Origin: Brienomyrus brachyistius
Taxonomy: Eukaryota; Chordata; Actinopteri; Osteoglossiformes; Mormyridae
Assembly: GCF_023856365.1 (NCBI RefSeq)
Contig: NC_064542.1
Location: 10,809,863-10,873,862, forward strand
Direction: 5' to 3'
Length of the DNA stretch: 64,000 nt
Shown: positions 31,901 through 44,699 of the stretch, one piece after another
Layout: each line of letters begins with the position of its first letter
How positions within the stretch are numbered: position 1 is the stretch's first letter
Notes under the pieces: model-generated
Told to the model about the DNA's origin: nothing
What the model saw: only the letters and a program-made list of their open reading frames with translations
Databases searched by the model: none
Translations under genes and position numbers: made by a program

Positions 31901-33743
31901 TCCTGATATACCTTACCTTTATTTCTAAACATTTGTGACAGCAATCAAAAAAGTTAAAGTTTAAAAACTCTTGCATTTTGCTTGGTTATTTACGGTTATG
32001 GTTAGGGCTGGGTAGGGGTTAAGGCTTTCATAGTTAGCGTTAGCATTTTTCCCATAAAAATGAAAGAGCGGTCCCCATAAAGACATGATTACAGGTCTGT
32101 GTGTGTATAGGAATGTCTGTGTTTTTGTTATAATGATATTGAGGTTTGTATGCTATTAGAGTTTTAAGGTGGCCGTTAGTACTACACTGTTACATACAAT
32201 GTCAATTTAAGTTAAGTAAGTTGCCTTGGTCAACAGAAAGTGCTTAGCAAATAAAGAGAGCTGAAATTCTGACCGGGGCGTGTTTGTATTTCAGAGCACC
32301 TGACCACTGTTCTGCCTGTGGTATTGGCCACTGCTGCTGGAACCTACCTCATCTGCAGGTACTTCGGTAGGAGGAGCTGCAAGAAGAGCAGGGTGAACCG
32401 GGAGGTGAACAAGGACAGCCCCAAGGTGGTGCACAGCTTTGACATGGAGGACATTGGCTCCAAGGCCGTCTACTGCCGATGCTGGAGGTCCACAAAGGTG
32501 TGTCACATGTGACCTGCACCTCTTATGGAAGAGCCACTGTCAACAAAGGCAGCCAAACAGGTTACAAAACAATGTAACAATAGGGTATTGAAATGGAGAC
32601 TTCTGTTGTATGGCATGGTTTGCTGTCTTCAACACAATTGTTTTAAATTCCTATTTTAAATAAGAATGAAAATGTTGTCACATACAGTACTGTGCAAAAG
32701 TCTTAGGCAGTCCAAAGAAATGTCTAAAGCTGTTTATCTGGGTAGCAAGTGTACTTTGGCTTAGAACAAACAACACAATTTAATATTAGAACATGTGCAA
32801 ATTAAGAGTAACACAGTAAAAACTAGTAATAATGTCTTCTGTTTTCTAAAACGTTACTGATATCTAGTCGGATGGCTAGATGAACACCGCTTCAGTTCCC
32901 AAACTTCTCCTCAGGGGCACCTCAGCCGTTCCATGATTTTGTTAAATTTCAACAACAGCTCAATTAAATAATTATATATATTGCCTTTAAAAAGTCAATG
33001 ACAGATTGACTAGCTGTATGACGTGTGCTAGTGGCCAAGTCAAAAAATACATGGCTGCACTGGACGGTCGCTGCAAATACTAGGATGATTATAGCAGAGG
33101 TTCTGAAATAGCTAAGCTGACACACTTTGACAGGCATAATATCATAGTTTTACACTAACACAAGGATAATCTAAACGTCATTTTCTTTGCCTGCCTAAGA
33201 CTTGCACAGTACTGTATTTCAACCTCATATACATGTGTTACATTTTATAACAAGCCATATGAGATGGGCTCTAGGCCCCCCGTTATCTGACTAAGATAAA
33301 CAGTTAGAGGAAGGAAGGAAGGAAGGACGGATGGAAGGAAGGAAGGAAGGACGAACGGACGGAATGAATGAATGAATGAATTTGCATATTTGGGAATGAT
33401 GAATGAATATTACGGGAGACCGCAGTTGTATGAAATGTGCAATAATTCAGTTATTTTCTTCACTTAGATGATCACGTTCTTTTGTGAAGGTAACTCCCTG
33501 TTCTTCGCCCCTGTAGTACAGTACTGTGCTAACCAAGCAAAGGTTGTGGGTTTAAATCCCAGGGAGCACGCACAAATTGTAACTCCCCCCTCTGCGGTGC
33601 TCTTTTGGATTGGGTACCCACAGCTAACCTTAGTCCCCCACGCCTTTCCACAGTTCCCTTATTGCGACGGCGCACACACCAAGCACAACGAAGACACTGG
33701 CGACAACGTGGGTCCCCTCATCATCAAAAAGAGGGATGCCTAA
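28497..33743 (+). CDS. cisd1: CDGSH iron-sulfur domain protein 1 (mitoNEET), complete, 119 aa
   Basis: mitoNEET is anchored in the outer mitochondrial membrane and carries a redox-active [2Fe-2S] cluster used in iron and redox control. Three exons (28497-28563, 32295-32497, 33654-33743) join in phase to 360 bases. Predicted parts: a short N-terminus ([20 protein letters not shown]), one membrane span at residues 28-46 ([19 protein letters not shown]), a basic linker, and the CDGSH domain. Cluster ligands Cys83, Cys85, Cys94 and His98 lie in YCRCWR...YCDGAH, each 11 above human CISD1 numbering. [20 protein letters not shown] and [10 protein letters not shown] fit CISD1; CISD2 has NEINIEDL and CDGSHNKHNE. 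Exons 2 and 3 are certain. Exon 1 is less sure: it has the right phase and a good promoter but a weak donor (AAAG|GTTTTT) and poorly conserved residues. Confidence 0.93.
29380..29660. repeat. Diverged tandem duplication of about 180 bp
   Basis: Two imperfect copies share, in order, ggaac(t/c)ac(t/c)gaaggaa, then aatactgatctta(c)tgtttgttc, then catcaagtagac or ctcaagcagttac. Divergence is considerable. Confidence 0.45.
29936..30318. mobile_element. Foldback (long inverted repeat) MITE-like element
   Basis: Left arm tttcgtgactcagcaaaagt (from about 29939) pairs with right arm acttttgctgagtcacgaaa (about 30295-30314). Inner arms at 29998-30046 and 30248-30294 also pair (ttttgtccacaaaat and its complement, gtgattcca and tggaatcac). 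The core arms atcaattctgtgc and gcacagaattgat at about 30128 and 30205 pair too. Nearly the whole element is one imperfect palindrome with no coding capacity. Confidence 0.75.
30687..31006. mobile_element. Non-autonomous hAT-type element (320 bp) with 8-bp target duplication
   Basis: Perfect 14-bp terminal inverted repeats: CAGGGGTCACCAAC at the left end, GTTGGTGACCCCTG at the right. The flanks are ttgtagac (30679-30686) and ttgtagat (31007-31014), an 8-bp duplication with one mismatch, which is the hAT signature. The interior has no transposase. The CAGGGGTCACCAACCTTTTT end is common in vertebrate hAT MITEs. Confidence 0.85.
31265..31334. repeat. (TA)n(GT)n compound microsatellite
   Basis: Twenty-two TA dinucleotides followed by thirteen GT dinucleotides. 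This composition can extrude or form Z-DNA and is highly mutable. Confidence 0.95.
31867..31899. repeat. (TG)n microsatellite
   Basis: A TG run that borders the reversed GGGGACC repeat. Just before it (about 31733-31866) is sequence resembling the ggataagtaggtggaagatg end of a common fish repeat. Confidence 0.85.
31901..32110 (-). repeat. Dispersed fish repeat, GGGGACC family, copy 2 (reversed)
   Basis: Its reverse complement shares ordered blocks with 5404-5640: tctttatggggacc, tacccagccctaaccataac and ctttttgattgctgtcac. Both copies are bordered by CA/TG microsatellites at both ends. Confidence 0.7.
32295..32497 (+). CDS. cisd1: cisd1 coding exon 2 (residues 23-90)
   Basis: Acceptor TATTTCAG, donor AAAG|GTGTGT. 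It encodes the membrane span and the first half of the CDGSH domain, ending CRCWRSTK in phase 0. Confidence 0.97.
32685..33214. mobile_element. Tc1/mariner-type MITE (530 bp) in cisd1 intron 2
   Basis: The ends are inverted repeats: CAGTACTGTGCAAAAGTCTT at the left and AAGACTTGCACAGTACTG at the right (one small gap), each extending inward through AGGCAG or CTGCCT. A TA lies on each side (32683-32684 and 33215-33216), the Tc1/mariner target duplication. There is no transposase frame inside. Confidence 0.82.
33304..33381. repeat. (GGAA)n and (GAAT)n microsatellite
   Basis: Runs of aaggaaggaagg and atgaatgaatga, with ggacgg interruptions. Confidence 0.85.
33503..33600 (+). repeat. tRNA-derived SINE fragment upstream of cisd1 exon 3
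   Basis: It contains tgtagtacagtactgtgcta (A-box region) and gttgtgggtttaaatcccag, where GGTTTAAATCC resembles a tRNA B box (GGTTCRANTCC). Then comes ggagcacgcacaaattgtaa. It ends about 50 bases before exon 3 and may contribute part of that intron's 3' region. Confidence 0.5.
33654..33743 (+). CDS. cisd1: cisd1 terminal coding exon (residues 91-119)
   Basis: Acceptor TTTCCACAG. It encodes [20 protein letters not shown], then PLIIKKRDA and a TAA stop. It supplies cluster ligands Cys94 and His98. Confidence 0.98.
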   Translation, partial: FPYCDGAHTKHNEDTGDNVGPLIIKKRDA

Positions 33744-34174
33744 TGACCAGCGGACCACCGGCTGACGCTGTGCCTCTGCTTGGCCACATGGTGGCGCTGC
33801 CCCTTGCGCCGCTCTGTGTGCACGTCTGGCTTTTCTGGGCTCTCGTCTTCCCGCCGTACTCCTTCTACCACACATGCCTGGATCCTCGTGAAAATTAAAT
33901 GGTGAATGTAAAGATACAGAGAAAGGGTCAAGTTTAAAAGTAATTTCAGAAGCGAATGTTAGCATGACTATCAGAGCCAGTACAATCCAATCTCAGTCCA
34001 TTTTGTAAATTTCCCTACAGTGGTCAGACAGAAACGCCCCCCCTGCAGTAAGAACATGCAGCTCTTTTCCCAAGGGAAGCGTTTGTCTTATTTGTACATC
34101 AATTCCATCCACTGTGACTGATTTCATTATAATGTATAATTCCCTATTTCAGCAAATGATCTATTTTGAATAAA
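33744..34174 (+). other. cisd1 3' UTR ending at AATAAA (34169-34174)
   Basis: About 430 bases from the stop to a canonical polyadenylation signal, followed by a G/T-rich stretch (ctgtgatgggaatgtttgg). The open frames in this stretch do not resemble known proteins. Confidence 0.65.
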
Positions 34175-34190
34175 CTCTATTGGCAAGAGA

Positions 34191-37100
34191 CAGTTTTCTG
34201 TGATGGGAATGTTTGGACACACAGTGTAAAGACGTGAAAGGGCAGTACCAGATATTTCTCATGGTCACAGCAGACCCATAATTCGGTGGCACAGTGATCA
34301 CGCTGAAGTTTAATTGACTGCTGATGGATCCGCAAGTCATGTTTGCATGGAACCACTGGTCTAATGTGTGCTATCATCTACGAAAGAAAAAAAAACATAT
34401 ATGCTAGCAGTTAATCTCTAAACTTTCATTCTTCCAAGCGAATTGTACAATCTGATTAAACATATAATTTTCTTTATTTGTAGAGCTATGGCCAACAGCA
34501 GTATATAGCAATATATAGGCTGCAGTTATCTAAACTGCTGTCCCGTGCGCGTATGTCTCACGTGGGAGTACAAGCCCTTTTAAATGCGGTGTGAGGATTT
34601 AGAAGTGACCGAGTCTTTACCACTAGGGGGCACTCTCATACAAGGTTTCAACAGCGCGCAGGGAATTTCCGTGGAACAAGATGCACGTCAGTATGACACA
34701 TGTGTGACCGGTGTCATGCTGGGAAAATACCCGTTTTTCCAAACGATTTCTAACTGGGGAAAAAAAGGTTTTTTGGATTATTCTCTGCATGTCACAGTGC
34801 AACAATATTCAAATAGAACGAGTCGCACAGCTGATCTTTTAACCTCAAACCTAGGCTTTTAAGTCAGAAAAGGGGCAGACCGGTGTCCTCATCTCCAAAT
34901 TCTGTCTCCCACGTTGAGCAGAGAAGCAGCCTTTGCAAGCAGATGATGTGATAGTAAGAGCAAGTCACGTCAGTATATGGGGTCTGATTACCGGATGGTG
35001 TTTCCCTGGAGTGATGAGCCGATGTAGATGCATAAAAGCGCGAGCTTCGGGAGCCTGGAGCATAAAATACTGGAAGGAAGGGCGTGTAGAGAGGTGAGAA
35101 ACCCTACGGTTAAACGTTAGAAAGCAAACAGGAAAGAGTGAAAGAGGATGGGAAGGTGTCTGAAGAAGATTTTGTGGAAGGAGCGGGTATCTCATGGGCG
35201 GACTGACCGCAGTATCTTCGCTTGAGAAGCTGGTTGACAGCATTCCACAGTGTCTGGGAAGCCGGACGTTTGCTCCTTCTCTCTCTCTTTTTGTTCAATC
35301 TGGCTTTGGGCACTCCTGCGGTGCTGGTCATGCGTCTGGCTGGAGCATGTGGCCATGTGACACTAATCCACCCCTCCCCCCTCCCATGCTCCCTCCCAGC
35401 CAAAGGAAGCGCTTTGGCGTGCTCTTCATCTGCCTCGCCTCGCACATGGGAAGACAACAAAGGCCCGAGCGCGGCAGAGGCTCCGAGCTGCCGAAACGCC
35501 CACCTTGAACGTCCGCCGTCGCTGCGAACGCTTTCATCTCACCCCCGCGGAGCATCGGCTCACCGGCAGACCTGCATGCACCTCTGCGGCAAAAAAACGA
35601 TGACTTATGTGTGGGCAGCTCACGGGTGCCGCCATATGTAACGTGTGAAGGCGGCGTGGTCGCACCGGGGCCGCGGAACCTGCGGAGGATCGGGTAGCTG
35701 GAGAGGTGTAGGTGACAGGATGGCGGGGCAGGGAGATGCAGTCAGGCCGGCCAGCCCTGTGGGAGGGCTTGGAGATGAGAGTCGGATGGTGTGGAAGGGT
35801 GAGGAGTGGCTGGAGCGGGGGAGGAGATGTGGAAATGGGAGCGTGAGGAGGAGTAAAGGGAGTGAGGAGGCAGGTGATGATGGTAAAACAGAAAAGAGAT
35901 TAGGAAATGTAATGTATAGGGATTGGGGGAGGAGCAAGAGAGAGGACGGTTAGGGAAACACCGGCCTTTGGGGCGGCATCGGTCTCCAGCTAACTGGACC
36001 GTTAAGCGCGTCATGAATGCCTGAGATTTTATATTACACGTACTCGCTGTGCATACTGAGTACTCAGCTCTATGCTGTGGTTCATTAGCAATGCTAAATT
36101 GAATCCTTACCCTTTCAAATATTTTCTATGTGTTAATATTCTTGTGTGACAAAAGCCAAACATTTTGTTACAGAATGTAACCACCCCCATCTCTCTACCC
36201 TTTCTGAAATTCACAAACCTTCTAAACACGTAGAAATCCGTATAATTACATCATTCGAACTAATACCATTCCAATATGTATCTGTCTAGATCGGAGCCGC
36301 AGTACATGTAGACACATTGAACATAATGTTAATATGAACATCTATATATGTGTGTGTGAGTCTTGGTGTGTTTAGTTTAATGGACTACTGTGAATTCTCG
36401 CTTCACACTGTAGACATCAATAATGTTTTCAAGGTTCGTATTGAACGAAAAAACTGCGATGGGTAACTATTATTTTACTTGATTAGCTTATTTTGCTTGT
36501 TCTATGAACAAAAGGACAAAACGGCGCTTTAAAGACTCCCCGGCACTTTAAAGATAAGGGAATATTGGACATTCTCCACGGAGAGCTAAGGGTATTGTAC
36601 ATGAAATGTATGATAAAGCTTAGTTAATTGCCCACTTGTACTTTCTTAGTGTTAAATATGCGTCTTCTTTGTATTATTTGCAGTGTTAACAGTGTTCGAT
36701 CACGGAGGGCATGCAAAATGAGTGATCTAGCGGCATGTGGACAAATAAGGACAGTGTCCAGACGTGTCCCGCACCATTCACAGAATATACCATCATTAGC
36801 ACGTGAACTGGCACGTGAGGTAGCTTAATTGTATTATTAAAACACTGTCATTATATTGTTTTTCAAAGTCAGAGTAAGACACAGATGAGACCGACTGTCA
36901 AGGACCAGGGCTGGTCCACTATATACGAAAGTCAGCAATTACAGACTTTTGCACCATAATTTGTTTTAGACCGATTTTAAACTGATGTACGCATATTTAA
37001 CCCCAGCCGTCCCTGACTTTTTCTTTAAATTCGGACAACTTGATTCAGGAGTGCAGGAGATCATTCTAGTTTTTATTCTCTCCAAACCTTACTCAGGGAG

Positions 37101-40100
37101 ATGGGGTCTTACACCTACTTACTGCAGGTGTGTGCAGTCTAGAATCTTGGTATTTTACTGGAATAAAACTCGGGAAATCTACATGATTCAGGCACCCTAC
37201 AAGGAGGACAGCCTTCAGTCAAGGAAATCTTTTCCCCAGAGACCCAGGGAGATGATGATAGGCGGCACAGACACTGCTCTAGGGTCCTGGACAGAAAAGC
37301 AGACCGAGAATGCATGGATAGGTTGCGTTAAGGGTGCGAAACACTGAAAGCGGATCCCTGCGAGAGAATTTTTACTGTACGCTTTCTCAAACAAGGAAGG
37401 ACACACTTGACACGGAAGTTAGTCAAATTTGACTACGGAAGGTTTCCTGGGATGACGTTCTGGAGAAGTGAAGAAGAGATTAATTTTTAGGGAATATAGT
37501 CGGTCTATCTATAAGCCGTAGGAGGGGGATGTCCAGTCCCTAGACAAGAGTGAAATAGGAAACAGATGGTCAGTTAGGTGGTGCAAAACAAGTGGAGCTT
37601 GGTAATTGGTAGTTGATGGAAACAAGGAGACGCTGGTGGTTTTTCACTCGTGAAACAGAATTTTACGCAGGCTAATATCACCAGTCACTTTCAGCCGTGG
37701 TAATTAGACTGGAGTCGACCTTTGTGTAACACGTATAACAACATCTGTGTATATTTTCATATGTCTATACGTTGTCGGTTGCCACTTATTAAAGCTAACC
37801 AATACTGAGCATATTAAATGTCCATATGAATTTATAGAAAGCGGAATACTTAAAGAGCTGGAAAGATCGCCAGAATAGCAGAGGCGCTCCGGAAAGGCCG
37901 CGGTACAAAAGCCCTCGTATGGATGTGTATCGTCGTTTTTCCTCCATATTCCCTTGAGGGGAACCCAGGGTCATAACAGATACAGCTCAAGGAAAAGAGA
38001 AAAACCGTCGATTCTCATCCAGTATTATAGCTGAATGGGTGGCGCTATATCCATGTGTACGAGGGTATATATAGGGTAGTTGGGGGGGGGGGGGGTCTGT
38101 GTGTGTAAAAAAAAACAGGAATGTGGACAAGTTGAGCGGGGCCAGGAAGAATGTGGTCAGTCTGGACTGTGTAAAAAGATAGGAGCAGCCACTGTGAAAA
38201 AATAAGCACGGGAGTGCGTGGCCGTCACCAGCAAAGCGGCATCCGGCGTTTTACTGCAATCACGAAACATCTTCCAATTATTCTAATACTCTCCACCTGA
38301 TTGACTAGATAAATAAGTGCCTTTAAACCGGCCACTGAGCTACGTGTCGTACGATCCCAGTTCCCCCAATGTTTTATTTGCTGATGACAGTTTTCGGTTT
38401 GTTTGCAAGAGTGGGTCACAAAAAAAGCGGTCAGCACAACGGCATGGGGGCGATTTCCAAAACGGAGAGGGGGAGAGGCAATGCAGTCTGGATAACATAA
38501 GATACGGTGAAACCAGGCACTTTGCCAGTATAAAAGAGACGGTTCTCCCTCCAAGGGATTACGGAGCAATGCGTGTCAAACCTATTCACAGCGGTGCGTT
38601 GTCTGAGGGTCTGAAGCGACCATTGTGCGCTTATCTCGCTGACGGGCCCCGTGTTTGTTCGCCCACTGCCACGAAACACGTCGGCGATAAAAGACAAAGG
38701 AGTGGACTAGAAAGAGAAAGGTGACTTCTTTAGTTCACGGACGTAGATAAGCTGTTATCTTTTTTCGAGCAACGCAGTATGCCCAACAAACATATTATAG
38801 ATGTACTACATTATTTAACTCACTCTTAAGCGCCACCATATAGGGTAGTCGATCTGAATACGTTTCAATATTAAAGTCGCGTCATATTTCGAACGAATAT
38901 TTATTTTGGGTTTTCTTTCTGTAATCATTTCCACTCACTTAAAATATATAAGCAAGAAAAATATGTAATTAGTAGTGTACTCGTAATAATGCATGGAAAC
39001 GCGCCTACTCTTCCAGTGAACTCGGGGTTAATATCGGCAGGTGCTGATGCTAATGTCATCATATATAAAGTTTTCCAAATCCATAAATATGCCATGTATA
39101 TTACATTATAGTCTCAAATGATTGTAGCAGACTGCGTTAATATCGTGTTTGGGTAGCGTACAGTTCCCATCGCTGTGAATACAGGTCGACTAAGGTGATT
39201 GAATTGAATAAAAAAGTGTGGTCAGTTTGTTTAGAAACATCAAAGTTCATCATGCAAACAAAGTTCATCGCGTCAACTCCATCGAGTTAAAGGGGGTTAA
39301 ACGCAACGATCCGTATGTTTACTGTCAATATTGACAAATTCTGAAATAGTGACAAAACTTGCGAAACGCTTTTTTTCGCCTTCAAGTTACTTTCTGCGAT
39401 GATCAAGGTCCAAATGTCTTGTAGGTAAAGCTGGTATACGCTCGAATGGACTGTACCCATGATACATGCAATTCATCTGTCGGTATATATTCTAACATGT
39501 TTAGAATAGTTGCCAAACGTTAACTCGCGATTATTCGCATTCAGCAATTCAAAGCGAACAGTTACTAATAGAGCTTATAGGATTATGGCATCGCTGTTTA
39601 ATGTCTGACGTCCCAAGAACAATGTGTTTGGCCTTAAGTGGGAGATTAACGTCTAGTTGTGCTTGCGTGAGTGTCTTTGGAGGGGAGGCTGACGGTTCCT
39701 GGACGTGAGGTCTCGGTTGGTGCCGCCGCTGCCGGTGCCTGTGCTGCTGGTGAAGCCCCCCCCCTCCTCCTCCTCCTCGCTCTCTGGCTGCTGTGATATT
39801 TTCCAGCTCGGAGCCCCAACCCGCGTGGCTCGATCGATTCGCATTGATTGTCCCTGACGAGCTGCTCCACTTTCCAGCCAATGTCAGCCAGTCTGCGATC
39901 GGGAAGGAGAGAAATGAAGGAAAATCTCTGCCGCCCTAGCGGTGTCATTTCCACACACTTCAGTTGGCCGCCTGCCAGCAGACAGGACACTCACAAGAGG
40001 TGGAGTGGACTTCAGCGTTTGCACGAAGAGGAGTCGGCTACTTCGCTGGCCTGAGCGACGATTTCGGCTGACCACTGCCCACCCACCTTAAAACTGTCAA

Positions 40101-40858
40101 ATTATACCATGTGACATAATTAACCTTGCTTTAAACACAATATCCCTTTAATTTTACGCTGTGTTTACCTACACACGAGGCACCGCGTGTAGCCTATGTA
40201 TGTATATTGATCACACGTCGGTTCCAACTCGTCGTTTATTATCGACTTTGCTTTAGTTAAACACGAGCAGAAATGATTACTTGGTTAGGTGTATATGTAT
40301 TCATCGACAAAATCTGAGCAGTGTGCTGTACGGCAGAAATTTACGAATGTGAAAAAATCAATAGTGAAATGTACGAGACAAGATGTGTGACGATGTAGTA
40401 CGGATTCATATGACATGCATGCAACTTTTAGTGTTTTATAGAAGGATCGCCGCGTCAGTAATCAAACGTAGCGTACAATTACAAAACCATTAATATTTAA
40501 TATGTTTTAAATAGTCGGGTATTAAATATTATTGGTATAACGTATTCGGGGGTGCCGTTATGGTGAGATAACTGTCACCTAAAGTGGGTAATGAGACTAT
40601 TACGTAGAAAAATTCACCCAATGTACACAGTGTATAATCCAGAACGTGTATATTTATCTTATGGCTGAAGAATTGGCTTCCTTCCCTGCCACTCTCCAGG
40701 ACCTCCGTGGAAATGCTTATATTTCCGTCATATATTTTATGTTGCTAAGTACTGAGTATGTTTGAGTCTGGAAGCCAAATTTAAATAAATGCCATGTCAC
40801 ATGACATTTAAAGTTTTTTTGTATCACACCAAAAGCACAGCAACAGTAACACCAGGAA

Positions 40859-40898
<40 letters not shown>

Positions 40899-43800
40899 GT
40901 TGTTGTTGTTGTCGTCATCATCAGTAGTAGTAGAATCATTGAGGTAACGTTATGGTCCTAAAACTTGGTATTACTAAAAGGAAGAAATTAATAAAATATT
41001 TTTCCAATAATGCAATAATGTACAAGGCATTTTAAAATCATAACTAATTCCCCAGCTAACTTCTTTCTTCACCACTACAATTGTCAAGTGCAGAAACGCT
41101 TCAACGGAGCATGTGCTCCGTTTGTTTCACAGGACAGCCGAGTCAAAGTTCTTGGTAAGTATGAATGTGTTAAATGAAAGTTCTCTCTTAAAGAGGTATG
41201 ACGAAAAAGTCAATCTGCTTTGCGCTAAGAAAAATCATATTGTCCGTAAACAGTGAGTGGAGGGGAAGCCGGAGTCCTGTGTGTATGCACGCTGTCTGAG
41301 AAACAGCCTCGATTTTATATTTAAAAATGAATGCGTCTTCTATAAAAGACATTCACATATTCAGAAGAATTCGACTTAAATAATATTGGATATTGCCTCG
41401 CGTTTGCTCAAGTTTAATGTTATATTACCTTTGGCGTTATATTTTTATCTCGATTTTTCTTAATCGAAAAGTCCATTTCGGTTTTTACGTGAAGCTCCAA
41501 AAATCTATGAAATGTGTTTGCATGTTCTTCCCCGCGAGCAGGGATGTAGAGGTGGGATAGCAAGAATCGAAAGGTTGGAGCCCACACGCTTGCCTCCGAG
41601 AAAGTACGTTTTACAATTATTTATCACTTGCTTTCCTTCGCGCTAATTTCTGCCGGGGGGTTTTATATTTCTTTTGAGTGAGAATTTTATTTTTTCCCTG
41701 TTTTTGCGTCAATCTCCATAGCAGGCACGCCGACGGACCGCTTGGACGGTGGGATCACTCCCCTCCGCTCGGATCTGCTTTGGTAGGTGCGAATGAAAAG
41801 GGCCTGTGTTTGCAAATATGCAGATATATTGAAGGGGGGAATCATAGTTTGTTGAAGTCTGTTCAAAGTTGGGATGTCATCTTCCTAACGATCAAGTTAA
41901 CTGGGAGGACGGGAGAATGTTTTTTCTTTATCCCCCGCGACGTACCAGAGCAGACCGAGCGCTGGTACCGCAGACACCCCGGTTTCAGATCAGTGAGTCT
42001 AGACAAAAGGTATTTTTGTATTACTTTAATGTTAATAAATGTCGAATTTATTCATTCATGCGCATAGTTGATGATTTCATTGTGATTAGTCCGGTTTAAT
42101 ACGAGACTGCGCTGTAATGTAACTTTTGCGAATTTAACGCGGTTAGAAAATATTCCAAAATTAGTTCTTCTGACGAGGGACCGATATCGCGGATTTCCTT
42201 TCTGGTATGAGGATATTATTGTTAATGTTAATTTTAAAGTGCGTTAATGATTCACAAGTGACAAGGCTGATTACTTGAAAGTGTCTTTCGCAGTCGGTAA
42301 TACAATTCATTAAGTGAAAATTAAAGATACATTTTTTTATTTAAAAGCACAGAATAGGAAAATGTTACAAGTTTCCTCTGGACTCGGAAATAACTTTACC
42401 AACCATTGATATTTCTCAACATTTCGAATGATATTTATTAACATAAACCTATGTGTTTTTAAATATACATACGCCGTTATTTATCACGTATTGCGCTGTA
42501 TCTGGTTATATCTCGTTACCGGTTTTCGATACCAAAAAGATCGTGAATTACTTTAGTGTATTTTATTGCGGTTGAATGAGCAGTAGGGGTTACGTATTGC
42601 CGAGGAGAAGCCAGCAGCCCGTCTTGCGCTCACCGTGTCCCCCTCGCCCGACGCTGCTGCGTGCGGGGATTTACTGCGACCCCTCGGCACTGCCGCAATC
42701 CACAGCCGGCCGCAGCCTTCGTCAAGGCTGCGTGTTGTGTTTGCAATTAGGTGTCGCGGAACCAGATCAATATAAAATATAGATTCGCTATGTTTTAAAC
42801 TTGTTCTGTGCCTGTGAGCGAAGAGCATACGGACTGTATAATACAGGGAATAACTTCATGTATAAGTAATATAATTAAAGTCGTTATTTATGGTGGATCT
42901 GAACTGGATCCAGTGAGTGAGTAAGCGCTGTGTGGGGGTGTGTGTTCGCCTGAGAGGAAGCGCTACGCTGGGTTCTGCATTACCTGAACTAATAAATATC
43001 TGACTCTCATGAGATCGCCGGGAGCAACTTAAAGCGGCTCTTGTTATGCACGTCGGCCGCAAACGGCGCTGCTCCGATAACTTTGATTTTAAAATGTAAC
43101 TACATTATATCCACATGAATGACTGTTACTGTTGTTGACGTATCCAATTACTTATGCAATGCGCCGATTGGGGATCTAAACAAATGCTGAGATAAGAAGA
43201 GATGTATTTATTTTATACATTAATAATTTTGTAAGGGTTGTCGGTCATTTTCTAGCACCATTTTTGCCAGATTGCTCGTGGGTGTGTTGAGTAAGGTTCA
43301 TTTGTTGGTGGGCTAATTATTTATGGTATTCCTCCAAGTAAAAAAAAACAGAGAAGCGGTATCGTTTTTGTTAAGATTTTGACGGCTGGGAATGAGACGA
43401 TCCAGCGCGGGCTATGCCGGGCACAGCTGGGAACAGTTGTTTGACGCTGTGCATTTGGGCCCTGCCACATACACCACGCTGGCATACCAAAGGGACAGAG
43501 CTAGGGCCAAGACTGCTGGTCTACGGCACCCACCACTCCTCTATCTCAGGCGGAACGTCAGTGTTTTAGATATTAATTCTCCGAGGGGGATAGTTACAGC
43601 CGAGCTCCATCCCCATGGGACAGACACCAGGAAGATGTTCGCAGTTAACGACTATTCTTATTGGAAGGTAGCTATTTCGGTAGAGGCTTCAGGGGTAGGG
43701 TAATACATATGTTGTCCTATAATAGAAAGGTGCTGTTGTCAACATAAAAATTGTAATTATTAGTAATATTTTTTTACCTACTGCTAGTGTCCGTCTTTAA

Positions 43801-44690
43801 TACTACTACTACTGATAATAATAGCCACGTAATTAAAAATCAATAGGAAGTACTAGATCATTTTAAAAAATATATATATTTCCCTGACCCATGAAGTTGA
43901 AAAAGATATTATTCTGAAAGTTAGTCCTTGGCTGCTTGGAAAGCAGACCAACAGTCTCCCAGGTTGAAGCCTCAGTGATGTATCTGTGCATGGCCATAAT
44001 GGAAGTTCACCTTAGTTGCTGCGTGGCCTTTGAGGGCCCAAGGATGCACTTAGCGCCCACTGCCATGCTAGGGGTCATTAGGGGACATGCCCCCACAGGT
44101 AGCACAGGTCGGCGTCCGTCGCCATGCTACGACCTGCCTGTGGTGTTAGCGAGTCTCGTAGCATAGCTGCTGCTGGCTAATATACTCACGTTTAACAGCC
44201 TTAAAGGACCAGCTCAAAGGACAGCCAATCCAGTGGTGTTGGAGAGTGAGACACTGGAGGAAACACAACTTAATAATTTAAATGCAAAGGTCTGTTTATT
44301 TACGGGGGGAGGTGAATGAAACCAAATTAGATATTGGGGGGTACATGTCCCCTATGGTTCCCGTGCCCCCTGAATGAATCTGGCTGGGGAAAATAGATGG
44401 GAAGGAATGAAGAAAGTTGGGTACATTAATGACAGGAACATTGAGTGATGGGGCACGATGTACCTGGTTTACTAGGTGTTTATGGCCGATCTATATTAGT
44501 CTGTTACCCTCTGTTTTAATAAAATACTTGGCTTCACATATCTACGGTAAAAAGGCTGGGGTTGGGTGAAAAGCCGGAGATGTGGTGGCCTTTAACTACA
44601 ACCAGGAGAGCAACGGGAGAACCTGCGAGGAAAGTTGTAGGACCAGAAGGAGAATGTGACAAAGGGATGGAGGAGATGGTGACCATCAGC
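34191..44690. other. Gene-poor region between cisd1 and cxxc5
   Basis: About 10.5 kb without a recognised protein gene. Most is AT-rich and non-repetitive. CpG-richer patches occur at about 35190-35700, 38430-38700, 39660-40060 and 42590-42740. They could be noncoding 5' exons, enhancers or alternative promoters of cxxc5, whose mammalian counterpart has several 5' noncoding exons. Open frames in these patches (for example 35222-35641 and the minus strand at 39549-39881) show no family I know and are low in complexity. Simple repeats: poly-G near 38082-38095 and (ATT)n at 40861-40918. Confidence 0.5.
40861..40918. repeat. (ATT)n(GTT)n microsatellite
   Basis: About 13 TTA units followed by GTT units. 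Confidence 0.93.
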
Positions 44691-44699
44691 GGTCGGGGA

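Larger units (their letters stand above)
28564..32294. other. cisd1 intron 1, repeat-rich
   Basis: It holds a diverged tandem duplication (29380-29660), a foldback element (29936-30318), a hAT-type MITE (30687-31006), a (TA)n(GT)n tract (31265-31334) and a reversed copy of the GGGGACC repeat (31901-32110). I see no other exon. Confidence 0.65.

Noticed and set aside
35222..35641. 139-codon plus frame with a signal-peptide-like start, and an overlapping minus frame
   Set aside because: GC-rich with overlapping open frames on both strands, no recognisable domain and no exon structure.
39549..39881. 110-codon minus frame containing a Gly run
   Set aside because: Composition-driven frame in a CpG patch; no similarity recognised.
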